Below, piece by piece: positions 1 to 8,614 of a stretch of DNA of 64,000 nt (its first letter is position 1; each line of letters opens with the position of its first letter). The stretch spans positions 1,364,001 to 1,428,000 of the forward strand of contig NZ_JARUBL010000001.1 in assembly GCF_029626155.1 (NCBI RefSeq). The letters are read 5' to 3'. Origin of the DNA: Solwaraspora sp. WMMD1047 (lineage in GTDB: Bacteria; Actinomycetota; Actinomycetes; Mycobacteriales; Micromonosporaceae). The translations under genes were made by a program, and so were the position numbers. The notes below the pieces were generated by a model, which ran no database searches, was not told the DNA's origin, and saw nothing but the letters and a program-made list of their open reading frames with translations.

Positions 1-1755
1 CAGGTCGGCGAAGACCACCTCGGGATGCTCGTAGCGCAGCCACATGACCTTCGCGGCGTCCATCACCGAACCGCCGCCGACGGCGACGATGGTGTCCGGG
101 CGGAAGGCGCGCATCTGCTCCGCGCCCGCGTCCACGGTCCGGATGCTCGGTTCCGGCTCGACATTGTCGATGATCTGCAGGGCGACCGGCTCGGCCCGCC
201 GGTGCAGCACGTCGAGCACCCGGTCGACGTGACCGAGCCGGGTCATCGTCGGGTCGGCGACCACGGTGACCCGGTGCAGGTCGGGCATGTCCGCCAGGTA
301 CCTGATCGCGTACGGCTCGAAGTAGATCTTCGGTGGCACCTTGAACCACTGCAGGTTGTTGGTCCGCCGGCCGATCCGCTTGATGTTGAGCAGGTTCACG
401 GCGGTGACGTTGTTGGAGACCGAGTTGTGGCCGTAGCTGCCGCAGCCGAGGGTGAGTGACGGCAGGAACGCGTTGTAGATGTCGCCGATGGCGCCCTGCG
501 AGGAGGGCGCGTTCCAGATCACCCGGACCGCCTTGACCCGGGCGCCGAACTCCTCGACCAGCCGGTCGTCCTCGGTGTGGATGACCGCGCTGTGGCCGAG
601 CCCGTCGAGTTCGACCATCCGCTCGGCGTGGCGCAGCCCGGCGGCCCGGTCCTGCGCGCGCAGCACCGCCAGCACCGGGCAGAGCTTCTCCCGGCTCAGC
701 GGCTCGGCCGGGCCGACCTCGTCGAGCTCGACCAGGAGGACCGAGGTGTCGGCCGGCACCTGGAAGCCGGCCCGCTCGGCGAGCCAGGCCGCCGACTGGC
801 CGACCACCTCGAGGTTGAGTCGGGCGCCGGCACAGCCGGCGGTGCCCGCCGGCACCCCGAAGATCAGCTCCTCCAGCCGGCGCTTCTCGTCGGCGCTGGC
901 GAGGTGGGCGTGCAACCGCTCGAACTCGGCCAACGCCGGGCGGTAGATCGCGTCGTCGATGATCACAGCCTGCTCCGACGCGCAGATCATGCCGTTGTCG
1001 AAGGACTTCGACAGCACCACGTCGTGCACGGCCCGGCTGAGCTTGGCGCTGCTCTCCACGTACGCGGGGACGTTACCGGCGCCGACGCCGAGCGCCGGCT
1101 TGCCGGCCGAGTACGCCGCCCGCACCATGGCGTTGCCCCCGGTCGCCAGGATCACCGAAACGCCGGGATGGTGCATCAACGCCCTGGTGGCGGCCAGCGA
1201 CGGCTGGTCGATCCACTGGACGCAGTGCTCCGGCGCGCCGGCCGCCACCGCCGCGTCGCGGACCACCCGGGCGGCCTCGGCGCTGCACGCCTGGGCGGCC
1301 GGGTGGAACGCGAAGACGATCGGGTTACGGGTCTTCAACGCGATCAGCGCCTTGAAGATGGTGGTCGAGGTGGGGTTGGTGACCGGCGTGACCCCGCAGA
1401 CCACGCCGACCGGTTCGGCGATCTCGACGATCCCGGCGGGCTCGTCGCGGCCGATCACGCCGACGGTCTTCAACCCGGCCATGCTGTGCGTGACGTGCTC
1501 GCAGGCGAAGATGTTCTTCGCCGCCTTGTCTTCGAAGACGCCGCGGCCGGTCTCGGTCACCGCGAGCCGGGCCAGATCGCTGTGCCGGCCCAGCGCGGCG
1601 ATCGACGCCTTGCCGACGATGGTGTCGACCTGCTCCTGGTTCAGCGCGGCGTAGTCGTCGAGTGCCTTGAGCGCGTTGGTGACCAGGGTGTCGATCGCGA
1701 CGTCCAGGTCGCTCGGGGTGGTTGTTGCGGCCCGGTCCGGCGCCGTTCGGGTCAT
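1..1755 (-). CDS. adhE: Bifunctional acetaldehyde-CoA/alcohol dehydrogenase, 3' end cut by window edge
   Basis: AdhE makes acetyl-CoA into acetaldehyde and then ethanol with NADH, a cytosolic fermentative route. The frame is open from the ATG at 1755 to base 1, 585 codons of a family usually near 870. The N-terminal aldehyde dehydrogenase part is complete: the active-site stretch reads SKSFDNGMICASEQ (Cys within MICAS), and a glycine-rich VGAGNVPAY precedes it. The linker and the start of the iron-type alcohol dehydrogenase follow (KVPPKIYFEP, then VAVGGGSVMDAAK in the nucleotide-binding region). The metal-ligand histidines lie off the window. GAGGTG sits 6 bases before the start. Family call is firm; nothing in the visible part looks broken. 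Confidence 0.93.
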   Translation of the reverse strand, partial: MTRTAPDRAATTTPSDLDVAIDTLVTNALKALDDYAALNQEQVDTIVGKASIAALGRHSDLARLAVTETGRGVFEDKAAKNIFACEHVTHSMAGLKTVGVIGRDEPAGIVEIAEPVGVVCGVTPVTNPTSTTIFKALIALKTRNPIVFAFHPAAQACSAEAARVVRDAAVAAGAPEHCVQWIDQPSLAATRALMHHPGVSVILATGGNAMVRAAYSAGKPALGVGAGNVPAYVESSAKLSRAVHDVVLSKSFDNGMICASEQAVIIDDAIYRPALAEFERLHAHLASADEKRRLEELIFGVPAGTAGCAGARLNLEVVGQSAAWLAERAGFQVPADTSVLLVELDEVGPAEPLSREKLCPVLAVLRAQDRAAGLRHAERMVELDGLGHSAVIHTEDDRLVEEFGARVKAVRVIWNAPSSQGAIGDIYNAFLPSLTLGCGSYGHNSVSNNVTAVNLLNIKRIGRRTNNLQWFKVPPKIYFEPYAIRYLADMPDLHRVTVVADPTMTRLGHVDRVLDVLHRRAEPVALQIIDNVEPEPSIRTVDAGAEQMRAFRPDTIVAVGGGSVMDAAKVMWLRYEHPEVVFADL

Positions 1756-1885
1756 GCGGATCACCTCGATCGTCGGCCCGTCGGCTGCTGCCGTCGGTGC
1801 TCACCCTGATCGTCGACCCTGGACCCGCTCCACCGCCGTTGCCGGAATACCCCGACCGCCGGGACCTTCGACCCGGCCGGGCCGA

Positions 1886-1948
1886 CCACGAGGTGAACAC
1901 CAGTTACCCTGAAACTGCGGCGTAGGGTATCTGGCGTTCACCTCGTGG
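1886..1948. repeat. 25-bp inverted repeat between deacetylase and adhE
   Basis: Arms 1886-1910 and 1924-1948 match at 23 of 25 positions around a 13-base loop. Outer arms read CCACGAGGTGAAC and GTTCACCTCGTGG. It lies just downstream of the deacetylase stop and about 130 bases before adhE, both read leftward. It may be a terminator without a U-tract, as is common in actinobacteria, or a regulatory site or leader hairpin for adhE. The sequence cannot decide. Confidence 0.7.
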
Positions 1949-1976
1949 CTTCAATGGCGGCCGAACCGGCCGGTGG

Positions 1977-3119
1977 TCAGGCGAGGGCGCAGGTGGCCCC
2001 GTTGAGGGTGAACGAGGACGGTCGTGCGGTGTTGCCGGTGTGGTTGGCCTGGAACCCGATGCCGACCGAGGCGCCCGGGTTGATGGTGCCGTTGTAGGAG
2101 GCGTTCCGGGCGGTCACCTGCCCGCTGGTCGGGGAGTAGCTGGCGTTCCAGCCGCCGACGATGGTCTGCCCGCTGGGCAGCGCGAAACTCAGCGACCAGC
2201 CGTTGATCGTGGAGTTGCCGGTGTTGGTGATCGTGATGTCCGCGGTCAGGCCGCTGTTCCACGCGTTCACCCCGTACGCCACCCGGCATCCGCCGGCGGC
2301 GGGCGGCGGAGTGGTGGGCGGTGGCGTGGTCGGCGGGGGCGTCGTGGGCGGGGGCGTCGTGGGCGGGGGTGTGGTGGGCGGTGGCGTGGTCGGCGGGGGA
2401 GTGGTGGGCGGCGGTGTCGTGCCGTCCGGCGCGACCGCCCGGCCGGTGGTCGGGGAGATCATGCCGGGGCAGAGGCCGCGGCTGCTGAGGTTGGCGACGA
2501 TCTGCGGGATGGCCTGGATGGTCGTCTGGTAGTTGTCGTGCATCAGGATCACGCCGCCGGCCTGGAGGCGGCCCGCGGCCTGCACGATCGCGGCGGTGCT
2601 GGCGCCGTTCCAGTCCTGGGAGTCGACGTCCCAGATCACCTCCGTGAGACCGTACTGGGCCTGGACCGCCCGCAGGGTGGCGTTCGTCGCGCCGTACGGC
2701 GGCCGGAACAGCCGGGGCGCGGTCCCGGTGAGCTGCTGGATGACCTGCTGGGTCCGGCTGATCTCGGAGGCCATCTGGGACTGGCTGAGCTGGGTCATGT
2801 TGGGGTGGCTCCAGCTGTGGTTCTCCACCCACATGCCGGCGTCGCGCTGGGCCCGGACCAGGGCGCCGTTGTTCTGGGCGTTCTGGCCGGTGTTGAACAT
2901 GGTGGCCCGGGCCCCGGCCGAGCGCAGCGCGTTGAGCAGGCTGTTCGTGGTCGCCGGGTTGGGGCCGTCGTCGAAGGTGAGCGCCACGTAGCCGTTGCAG
3001 GCCGCGGCCGAGGAAGGGGTGGGCGCGAGAGTGACCGCGGCGGCGCCGGCGGTGACGGTCATGGCCAATGCCGCAACCGCGATCAGGGTACGTCTTGCGA
3101 GGTGGGGTGGGCTGGCCAT
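1977..3119 (-). CDS. Secreted NodB-type polysaccharide deacetylase with CBM2 module
   Basis: A 380-residue exported carbohydrate esterase family 4 enzyme, expected to remove acetyl groups from xylan, chitin oligomers or peptidoglycan outside the cell. Order: signal peptide (about 1-40, ending in SSAAA), NodB domain (about 41-230), a threonine/proline linker of eight five-residue units, then a C-terminal CBM2 cellulose/xylan-binding module (about 275-380, with VNAWNSGLTADITITN). NodB motifs are visible: TFDDGP (catalytic and metal Asp), ENHSWSHPNM (HxxxH metal ligands), RPPYG and ILMHD. The ATG at 3119 is chosen over an upstream in-frame start because GGAGG lies 7 bases before it and it begins the signal peptide. 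The CBM suggests plant cell-wall polysaccharide, so acetylxylan esterase is the favoured activity. Confidence 0.92.
   Translation of the reverse strand: MASPPHLARRTLIAVAALAMTVTAGAAAVTLAPTPSSAAACNGYVALTFDDGPNPATTNSLLNALRSAGARATMFNTGQNAQNNGALVRAQRDAGMWVENHSWSHPNMTQLSQSQMASEISRTQQVIQQLTGTAPRLFRPPYGATNATLRAVQAQYGLTEVIWDVDSQDWNGASTAAIVQAAGRLQAGGVILMHDNYQTTIQAIPQIVANLSSRGLCPGMISPTTGRAVAPDGTTPPPTTPPPTTPPPTTPPPTTPPPTTPPPTTPPPTTPPPAAGGCRVAYGVNAWNSGLTADITITNTGNSTINGWSLSFALPSGQTIVGGWNASYSPTSGQVTARNASYNGTINPGASVGIGFQANHTGNTARPSSFTLNGATCALA
2295..2414 (-). repeat. Coding tandem repeat, PPPTT linker
   Basis: Eight 15-base units encode seven PPPTT and one PPPAA, forming the flexible linker between the deacetylase domain and CBM2. 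Such linkers are typical of secreted actinobacterial glycan enzymes; copy number is likely to vary between strains. Confidence 0.9.
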
Positions 3120-3183
3120 GCGCTGCCTCCGGTGGGGACGGTCGGGCGGGTGCCGAGAGCAGATCGATGATCTGCGATATAGA

Positions 3184-3215
3184 GAAACATTCCGAAGTAT
3201 GTATCGAGATGTTTC
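3184..3215. promoter_or_regulatory. Inverted repeat in deacetylase promoter region
   Basis: GAAACATTCCGA (3184-3195) and TCGAGATGTTTC (3204-3215) are inverted copies matching at 10 of 12 positions, 65 bases upstream of the deacetylase start. The surrounding 40 bases are unusually A+T-rich, as expected of a promoter. A sugar-responsive repressor site is a reasonable guess; the regulator is unknown. The MFS gene starts divergently about 80 bases to the right. Confidence 0.4.
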
Positions 3216-3297
3216 ATCCCGCAAGACCGGAGAGCCGCCCGCCCGCTACCCGGCGGGCGGGATCGGCCAGGATAACGGGCATGACGGGAACGCGGCC

Positions 3298-4773
3298 GTG
3301 AGCAGCGCGAGGGCGGTGGCCGCCAGGGCGTGGGGCGGCGGCCCGGTGCACCGGCTCTACAGCGTGGTCGTCTTCGTGGTGCTGGCCTCGCTCGACAACG
3401 TCGCGATCGGGCTGGTGCCGCCGCTGTACCGGCCGATCGGCGAGTCGCTGGACACCGCGCCGGCGGCGATCGGGTTCGTGACCGCCGCGAGCTACCTGAT
3501 CAGCGCGGTGGCCGCCGTCGGCTGGGCGTACTTCGGCGACCGCACCGACCGCAAGCCGCTGCTCATGATCGGCACCCTGCTCTGGGCCGCCGGCACCGCC
3601 GGCAGCGCGGTGGCCGGCCACTACCCGGTCTTCTTCGCCGCCCAGGTGCTGGCGGCGATCGGGCTCGGCGCCGTCGGCTCGGTGGGCTTCTCCGTGGTGA
3701 CCGACCTGATCTCCCCCCGGCGGCGCGGGCTGGTGATGAGCTTCTGGGGGCTCTCCCAGGGCATCGGCACCCTGGCCGGCACCCTGCTCGGCGGGCTGCT
3801 CGGCGCGCAGGACTGGCGCCGGCCGTTCCTGCTGCTCGCCGCCGCCGGCCTGGTGGCCACCGGCGCCTACCTGCTGACCTACGACGTCAGGCGCGGCCAG
3901 AGTGAGCCGGAACTGGCCGGCGCGCTGGCCACCGGCGGCGAGTACGACTACCGGATCAGCCGCGCCGACCTGCCCCGGATCGCCGCCCGCCGGACCAACG
4001 TCTGGCTGGTGCTGCAGGGGCTGACCGCCCAGTTCGCCTTCGGGTCGCTGGTCTGGCTGCCGGTGCTGTTCCAGGAGCGCGCCATCGACCAGGGCTACTC
4101 GGCGGCCACCGCGATCGTGATCGGCAGCGTCTTCGCCACCCTGTTCCAGCTCGGCGGGGCACTGTCCATCGTGGGCGGATTGATCGGCGACGCGGTGCAG
4201 CGGCGTACCCCCCGGGGGCGGGCGCTGGTCGCGGCGGTGGGCGTGCTCGCGGCCGTACCGTTCTATCTGGTCCTGTTCTTCATCCCGATCCAGATCGACG
4301 TGCCCGACGGCGCCGGCGGTGGGGCGGTGATCGCGGCCGTGCTCGGCAGCGTCCTGACCGAGCCGACGATCGGGTTCAGCCTGGCCACCGCCGTGCTGGC
4401 GCTGGCGCTCACCTCGGCCAACTCGCCGAACTGGTTCGCGCTGATCGCCGACGTCAACCCGCCCGAGCACCGGGGCACCGTCTACAGCCTGGGCAACCTG
4501 GTCAACGGCGTCGGCCGGGCGGCCGGCAACGGGCTGGTCGGGGTCGCCTTCCAGGGCCTGCGGACGGCCTTCCCGCCGCCGCTCAACTTCGCCGTCGGGC
4601 TGGCCGCGTTCCAGCTCTTCTTCGTCCCCACCGGCGTCATGTACTGGCTCGCCTCGCGCACCTCCCCACGCGACATCGCCGCCGTCCACCACCTCCTCGA
4701 CACCCGCGCCGACCACCTCCGCGCCGCCCCGGTACCACCACCTGCAGACTCAGATCGAGCGCCGGGCCGCTAA
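3298..4773 (+). CDS. MFS transporter
   Basis: A 491-residue inner-membrane major facilitator with about 12 hydrophobic segments. Loop 2-3 carries the family motif as GDRTDRKP (about residues 80-87), and a second-half LIGDAVQRRTPRGR loop corresponds to its repeat. The reading frame is open far upstream, but that stretch overlaps the divergent promoter and encodes no plausible protein, so the GTG at 3298 is preferred; its ribosome-binding site (ACGGGAA) is weak. The central region contains a soluble loop (VRRGQSEPELAG...). It resembles Spinster-like or sugar/drug permeases, but the substrate cannot be read from sequence. It is followed by a strong terminator. Confidence 0.85.
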   Translation: MSSARAVAARAWGGGPVHRLYSVVVFVVLASLDNVAIGLVPPLYRPIGESLDTAPAAIGFVTAASYLISAVAAVGWAYFGDRTDRKPLLMIGTLLWAAGTAGSAVAGHYPVFFAAQVLAAIGLGAVGSVGFSVVTDLISPRRRGLVMSFWGLSQGIGTLAGTLLGGLLGAQDWRRPFLLLAAAGLVATGAYLLTYDVRRGQSEPELAGALATGGEYDYRISRADLPRIAARRTNVWLVLQGLTAQFAFGSLVWLPVLFQERAIDQGYSAATAIVIGSVFATLFQLGGALSIVGGLIGDAVQRRTPRGRALVAAVGVLAAVPFYLVLFFIPIQIDVPDGAGGGAVIAAVLGSVLTEPTIGFSLATAVLALALTSANSPNWFALIADVNPPEHRGTVYSLGNLVNGVGRAAGNGLVGVAFQGLRTAFPPPLNFAVGLAAFQLFFVPTGVMYWLASRTSPRDIAAVHHLLDTRADHLRAAPVPPPADSDRAPGR

Positions 4774-4796
4774 CCGCCACTCGACCGAGTTGCGCG

Positions 4797-4832
4797 AAGG
4801 GTCCGGGTTGTTGAAGCAACCCGGACCCTTCA
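4797..4832. terminator. Bidirectional terminator, perfect 15-bp stem
   Basis: Arms 4797-4811 (GAAGGGTCCGGGTTG) and 4818-4832 pair perfectly around the loop TTGAAG. It separates the convergent MFS gene and the GH13 gene and probably ends both transcripts. Confidence 0.9.
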
Positions 4833-4841
4833 TGATCATGA

Positions 4842-6566
4842 TCAGCCGGCGGGGCGGTACCAGACGGTGGTGTCGGTGGGGACGGTGTTGTCGGGGGTCA
4901 GCGGGGCGCTGGTGTGCAGGGGGGCGGCGCCGGGCGGCAGCGGGGTGGGGGTGGGGCCGAAGTTGGTGAGCACGGCCACCTCGCCGTTGCGGAAGGCCAG
5001 CACGTCGTCCGGGCTCTCCAGCCAGAACAGCGCGCCGCCGCCGAGGTCGTGCTCGCGGCGCAGCCGCAGCGCGGTGCGGTACATCTCGTAGGTCGAGCCG
5101 GGCACCCCCCGCTGGCGGTCCAGCGCGTACTCCGCCCACGACGACGGCTGCGGCAGCCAGCTCGCGTCGGTCGGGCCGAAGCCGTACGAGGGCGCGTCGG
5201 CCTCCCACGGGATCGGCACCCGGCACCCGTCCCGGCCCCGCTCGGCGTGCCCGCTGCGGTGCCAGGCCGGGTCCTGCCGGGCCTCGTCGGGCAACGTGGT
5301 GTGCTCCGGCAGCCCCAGCTCCTCGCCCTGGTAGAGGTAGGCGGAGCCGGGCAGGGCCAGCATCAGCAGGGTGGCCGCCCGGGCCCGGCGCAGACCGAGC
5401 GCGGCGTCCGGCTGCGGGTCGCCGACGCCGATCCCCTTCGGCCGGGGCCGGCCGACCGGCAGGCCGAGCCGGGAGGCGTGCCGCAGCACGTCGTGGTTGG
5501 ACAGCACCCAGGTGGTGGGGGCGCCGACCGCGTCGGTGGCGGCCAGCGACCGGGTGATCACCGCGTACTGGGCCGGGGCGGTCCAGGCCGCCTCCAGGTA
5601 CTCGAAGTTGAACGCCTGGTGCATCTCGTCCGGGCGGACGTACGCCGCCAGCCGCTCGGCCGGCTGCACCCACGCCTCGGCCACCAGGATCCGCTCGCCG
5701 GGGTAGCCGTCCAGCACCGCCCGCCAGTCCCGGTAGATCTCGTGTACGCCGTCCTGGTCCCACATCGGCGGGCGGACGCCCTCGGTGCCCTCCCCGGAGA
5801 GCATCTCCTGCGGGTAGTGCCAGTCGGCCAGGTCGGCCTGCTTGACCAGGCCGTGCGCCACGTCCACCCGGAAGCCGTCGACCCCCCGGTCCAGCCAGAA
5901 CCGCAGGATGTCGAGAAACTCGGCGCGTACCTCCGGGTGGTCCCAGTTCAGGTCCGGCTGACCGGTGTCGAACAGGTGCAGGTACCACTGGCCGGGGCGG
6001 CCGTCCGGTTCGGTGACCCGGGTCCAGGCCGGCCCGCCGAAGACGCTCTGCCAGGTGTTCGGCGGCTCGGCGCCGTCCGGGCCGCGGCCGTCCCGGAAGA
6101 TGTAGCGCTGCCGGGCCGGGCCACCCGGCCCGTCGGCCAGGGCCGCCGCGAACCAGGCGTGCGCGGACGAGGTGTGGTTGGGCACCAGGTCGACGATCAC
6201 CCGCAGGCCGCGCGCCCTCGCCTCGGCGAGCAGCCGGTCGGCGTCGGCGAGCCGGCCGAAGAGCGGGTCGACGTCGCGGTAGTCGGCGACGTCGTAGCCG
6301 GCGTCGGCCTGCGGGGACGGGTAGAAGGGCGAGAGCCAGACGGCGTCCACCCCCAGCTCGACCAGGTGATCGAGGCGGGCGGTGATGCCGGGTAGGTCAC
6401 CCACCCCGTCGCCGTCGGAGTCGGCGAACGAGCGCGGGTAGACCTGGTAGATCACCGCCTCCTCCCACCAGGCCCGCCGGCCCGGCGGGTCGTCGGCGGT
6501 ACGCGGCTGGCCGGCGGTGGTCTCGTGGCTGTTCAGGGTGTGCTCCCCGGGCAGGTGGGTGGGCAT
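4842..6566 (-). CDS. GH13 alpha-glucosidase (oligo-1,6-glucosidase type)
   Basis: A 574-residue cytosolic glycoside hydrolase family 13 enzyme, expected to hydrolyse imported maltose-type or isomaltose-type oligosaccharides to glucose. The opening EEAVIYQVYPRSFADSDGDG is the hallmark of the oligo-1,6-glucosidase/alpha-glucosidase subfamily. The conserved regions are DLVPNH (126-131), GFRVDVAHG with nucleophile Asp235, VAEAW with acid/base Glu297, and SNHD with Asp359. It has no signal peptide. It is the last gene of the leftward sugar operon, 39 bases after the LacI gene, which fits intracellular breakdown of what the transporter brings in. The precise linkage preference is inferred. Confidence 0.92.
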   Translation of the reverse strand: MPTHLPGEHTLNSHETTAGQPRTADDPPGRRAWWEEAVIYQVYPRSFADSDGDGVGDLPGITARLDHLVELGVDAVWLSPFYPSPQADAGYDVADYRDVDPLFGRLADADRLLAEARARGLRVIVDLVPNHTSSAHAWFAAALADGPGGPARQRYIFRDGRGPDGAEPPNTWQSVFGGPAWTRVTEPDGRPGQWYLHLFDTGQPDLNWDHPEVRAEFLDILRFWLDRGVDGFRVDVAHGLVKQADLADWHYPQEMLSGEGTEGVRPPMWDQDGVHEIYRDWRAVLDGYPGERILVAEAWVQPAERLAAYVRPDEMHQAFNFEYLEAAWTAPAQYAVITRSLAATDAVGAPTTWVLSNHDVLRHASRLGLPVGRPRPKGIGVGDPQPDAALGLRRARAATLLMLALPGSAYLYQGEELGLPEHTTLPDEARQDPAWHRSGHAERGRDGCRVPIPWEADAPSYGFGPTDASWLPQPSSWAEYALDRQRGVPGSTYEMYRTALRLRREHDLGGGALFWLESPDDVLAFRNGEVAVLTNFGPTPTPLPPGAAPLHTSAPLTPDNTVPTDTTVWYRPAG

Positions 6567-6605
6567 GCGGTCACGTCCCGCCGGCGGGCGCCGACGGTAC
6601 CCGCC

Positions 6606-7631
6606 TCATTCTTCCCGAGGCGGGCCGGTTGATTCGCGTACGACGAGCCGGGTGGGCAGGATCACCGGCTCCGGCACCTCGACGGGTGGGGCGTTGCGGC
6701 AGAGCGGGTCGAGCAGCATCGTGGCCGCGAGCCGGCCCTGCTCGGCGGCGGGCTGGGCGACCGTGCTCAGGCCGACCACCCCGGACAGGTCGTGGTCGTC
6801 GATGCCGATCACGCTGACGTCCCCGGGCACCGACAGCCCGGCCTGCCGCAGGACGGCGATGGCGCCCATCGCCATCTCGTCGCAGGCCGCGAAGATCGCC
6901 GTGGGCGGCGCGCCCCGCTCCAGCAGCTCCTCGGTGGCCCGGCCGCCGCCGGCGACGGTGAACTGGGCGTCCACGTCCAGCCTCGGGTCGGGGGTGATGC
7001 CGGCGGCGGTAAGCGCGTCCAGGTAGCCGCGCCGGCGGTCCAGGTGGGTGGTGAAGGCGAGTTCGTCGGACGGATCGCCGGAGATGTGCGCGATCCGCCG
7101 GTGTCCCAGCGAGAGCAGGTGCTCGGTCGCGGTCCGGGCGGCGTGTACGTCGTCGATCCGGACGCCCGGCCAGCCGGGCACCACGGTGCCGGAGCTGACG
7201 GTGACGCCGGGCAGCGCGATCTCGTTGATGGTGCCGAAGTCGGCGGTCTGCATCGGGGTGGCGACGAGCATCACCGCGTCGACCCGCTTGCGCAGGTTCG
7301 CCGTGCGCAGCAGCCGCTGCCGGGTCTGCTCCCGGCCGCCGAGGTGGTAGAGGAGCATGTCGTAGCCGGCCTCGTGCAGCACCTCCTCGGCGCCCTCGAC
7401 GACGGTGCCGAAGAACCAGCGGGTGATCCGGGGGACGATCACCGCGACGGTGCCGGTCTTCCCACCGGCCAGCCGGGAGGCGCTCGGCGACACCGTGTAC
7501 CGCAGTTCCTCGGCCGCGGCCAGCACCCGCTGCCGGGTCGCCTCCGACACCGTCGGCAGCCCGCGGAGCGCCCGGGAGACGGTGGCGGTGGAGACCCCCG
7601 CCAACCGGGCGACGTCGTCGATCCTGGTCAC
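6606..7631 (-). CDS. LacI-family transcriptional regulator of the alpha-glucoside operon
   Basis: 341 residues. The N-terminus IDDVARLAGVSTATVSRALRG is a textbook LacI helix-turn-helix plus hinge helix (about 3-60), followed by a periplasmic-binding-protein-like effector domain ending in the usual VIGIDDHDLS and LPTRLVVRES. It lies inside the operon between the second permease and the glucosidase, so it is probably autoregulated. Its best candidate target is the perfect palindrome at 11182-11195 before the binding-protein gene. Family call is firm; the maltose/isomaltose-type effector is inferred from the neighbours. Confidence 0.93.
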   Translation of the reverse strand: MTRIDDVARLAGVSTATVSRALRGLPTVSEATRQRVLAAAEELRYTVSPSASRLAGGKTGTVAVIVPRITRWFFGTVVEGAEEVLHEAGYDMLLYHLGGREQTRQRLLRTANLRKRVDAVMLVATPMQTADFGTINEIALPGVTVSSGTVVPGWPGVRIDDVHAARTATEHLLSLGHRRIAHISGDPSDELAFTTHLDRRRGYLDALTAAGITPDPRLDVDAQFTVAGGGRATEELLERGAPPTAIFAACDEMAMGAIAVLRQAGLSVPGDVSVIGIDDHDLSGVVGLSTVAQPAAEQGRLAATMLLDPLCRNAPPVEVPEPVILPTRLVVRESTGPPREE

Positions 7632-7647
7632 GGCCGACGGATGGGGG

Positions 7648-8613
7648 TCAACCCTTGACGCTGCCGGCGAGGAGTCCCCGCACGAAGTAGCGCTGCAGGG
7701 AGAGGAAGACGATAAGCGGAACGATGATCGAGACGAACGCGCCCGAGGTCAGCCGCTGCCACTCGTTGCCCCGGCTGCCGGCCAGCTCGGCCAGCCGCAC
7801 CGTCAGCGGCGCGGTCTCGTCGCCACCGCCGGCGAAGATGAGCGCGACCAGCAGGTCGTTCCAGACCCAGAGGAACTGGAAGATCCCGTACGCGGCCAGC
7901 GCGGGCGTGATCAGCGGCAGCACGATGGTCCGGAAGATCTTCGGGTGGGTGGCGCCGTCCACCCGGGCCGCCTCCATCAGGTCCTTCGGCAGCTGCGAGA
8001 CGAAGTTGTGCAGCAGGAAGATGGCCAGCGGCAGCGCGAAGCAGGTGTGCGCGAACCAGACCTGCAGGAAGCGCTGCTCGTCGTCGAGGTTCCAGGCGGG
8101 CAGGATGGTGACCCCGAACAGGTGCACGCCGGTGGAGAAGAAGCTCAGCAGCGGCACCAGGGCCATCTGCAGCGGCACGATCTGCAGCGCGAAGATGCCG
8201 ATGTAGATCCAGTCCCGGCCCCGGAAGTTGATCCAGGCCAGCGCGTACGCGGCCATCGACGCGAAGGCCAGCGGGAAGAGCACCGACGGCAGGGTGATCA
8301 CGATCGAGTTGACGAAGTAGCTGGCGAGCTGCCCGGTGGACGCGGACCGGCCGAAGAGCACGTCCTGGTAGTTCTGCAGGGTGAACTCGGGGTTGGTGAA
8401 GAAGGTCCACCAGCCGGTGGTCTTGATCGCGTCCTCGGGGCGGAACGACGAGATGAACAGCCCGAAGGTGGGCACCGTCCAGACCACCGCGATGACGATC
8501 GAGACCAGCGTGGCGATCCGGGTGTTCAACCGCTTGCGGACCCGGCCGACGGCGGTGCGCGGCCGGTCGGGGTCGGTGGCGACGCCGGCGAGCGGGGGAG
8601 TGGTGGTTGTCAT
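7648..8613 (-). CDS. Sugar ABC transporter permease, MalG type
   Basis: 321 residues, six membrane spans after a roughly 35-residue cytosolic tail. The EAA loop that contacts the ATPase reads EAARVDGATHPKIFRTIVLPLITP-like at about 216-240. The C-terminus FVRGLLAGSVKG is typical of MalG homologues. It starts one base after the stop of the MalF-type gene, so the two are translationally linked and should form the membrane channel together. The operon encodes no ATPase; in actinomycetes a shared MsiK-type ATPase usually serves such importers. Confidence 0.93.
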   Translation of the reverse strand: MTTTTPPLAGVATDPDRPRTAVGRVRKRLNTRIATLVSIVIAVVWTVPTFGLFISSFRPEDAIKTTGWWTFFTNPEFTLQNYQDVLFGRSASTGQLASYFVNSIVITLPSVLFPLAFASMAAYALAWINFRGRDWIYIGIFALQIVPLQMALVPLLSFFSTGVHLFGVTILPAWNLDDEQRFLQVWFAHTCFALPLAIFLLHNFVSQLPKDLMEAARVDGATHPKIFRTIVLPLITPALAAYGIFQFLWVWNDLLVALIFAGGGDETAPLTVRLAELAGSRGNEWQRLTSGAFVSIIVPLIVFLSLQRYFVRGLLAGSVKG

Positions 8614-8614
8614 G

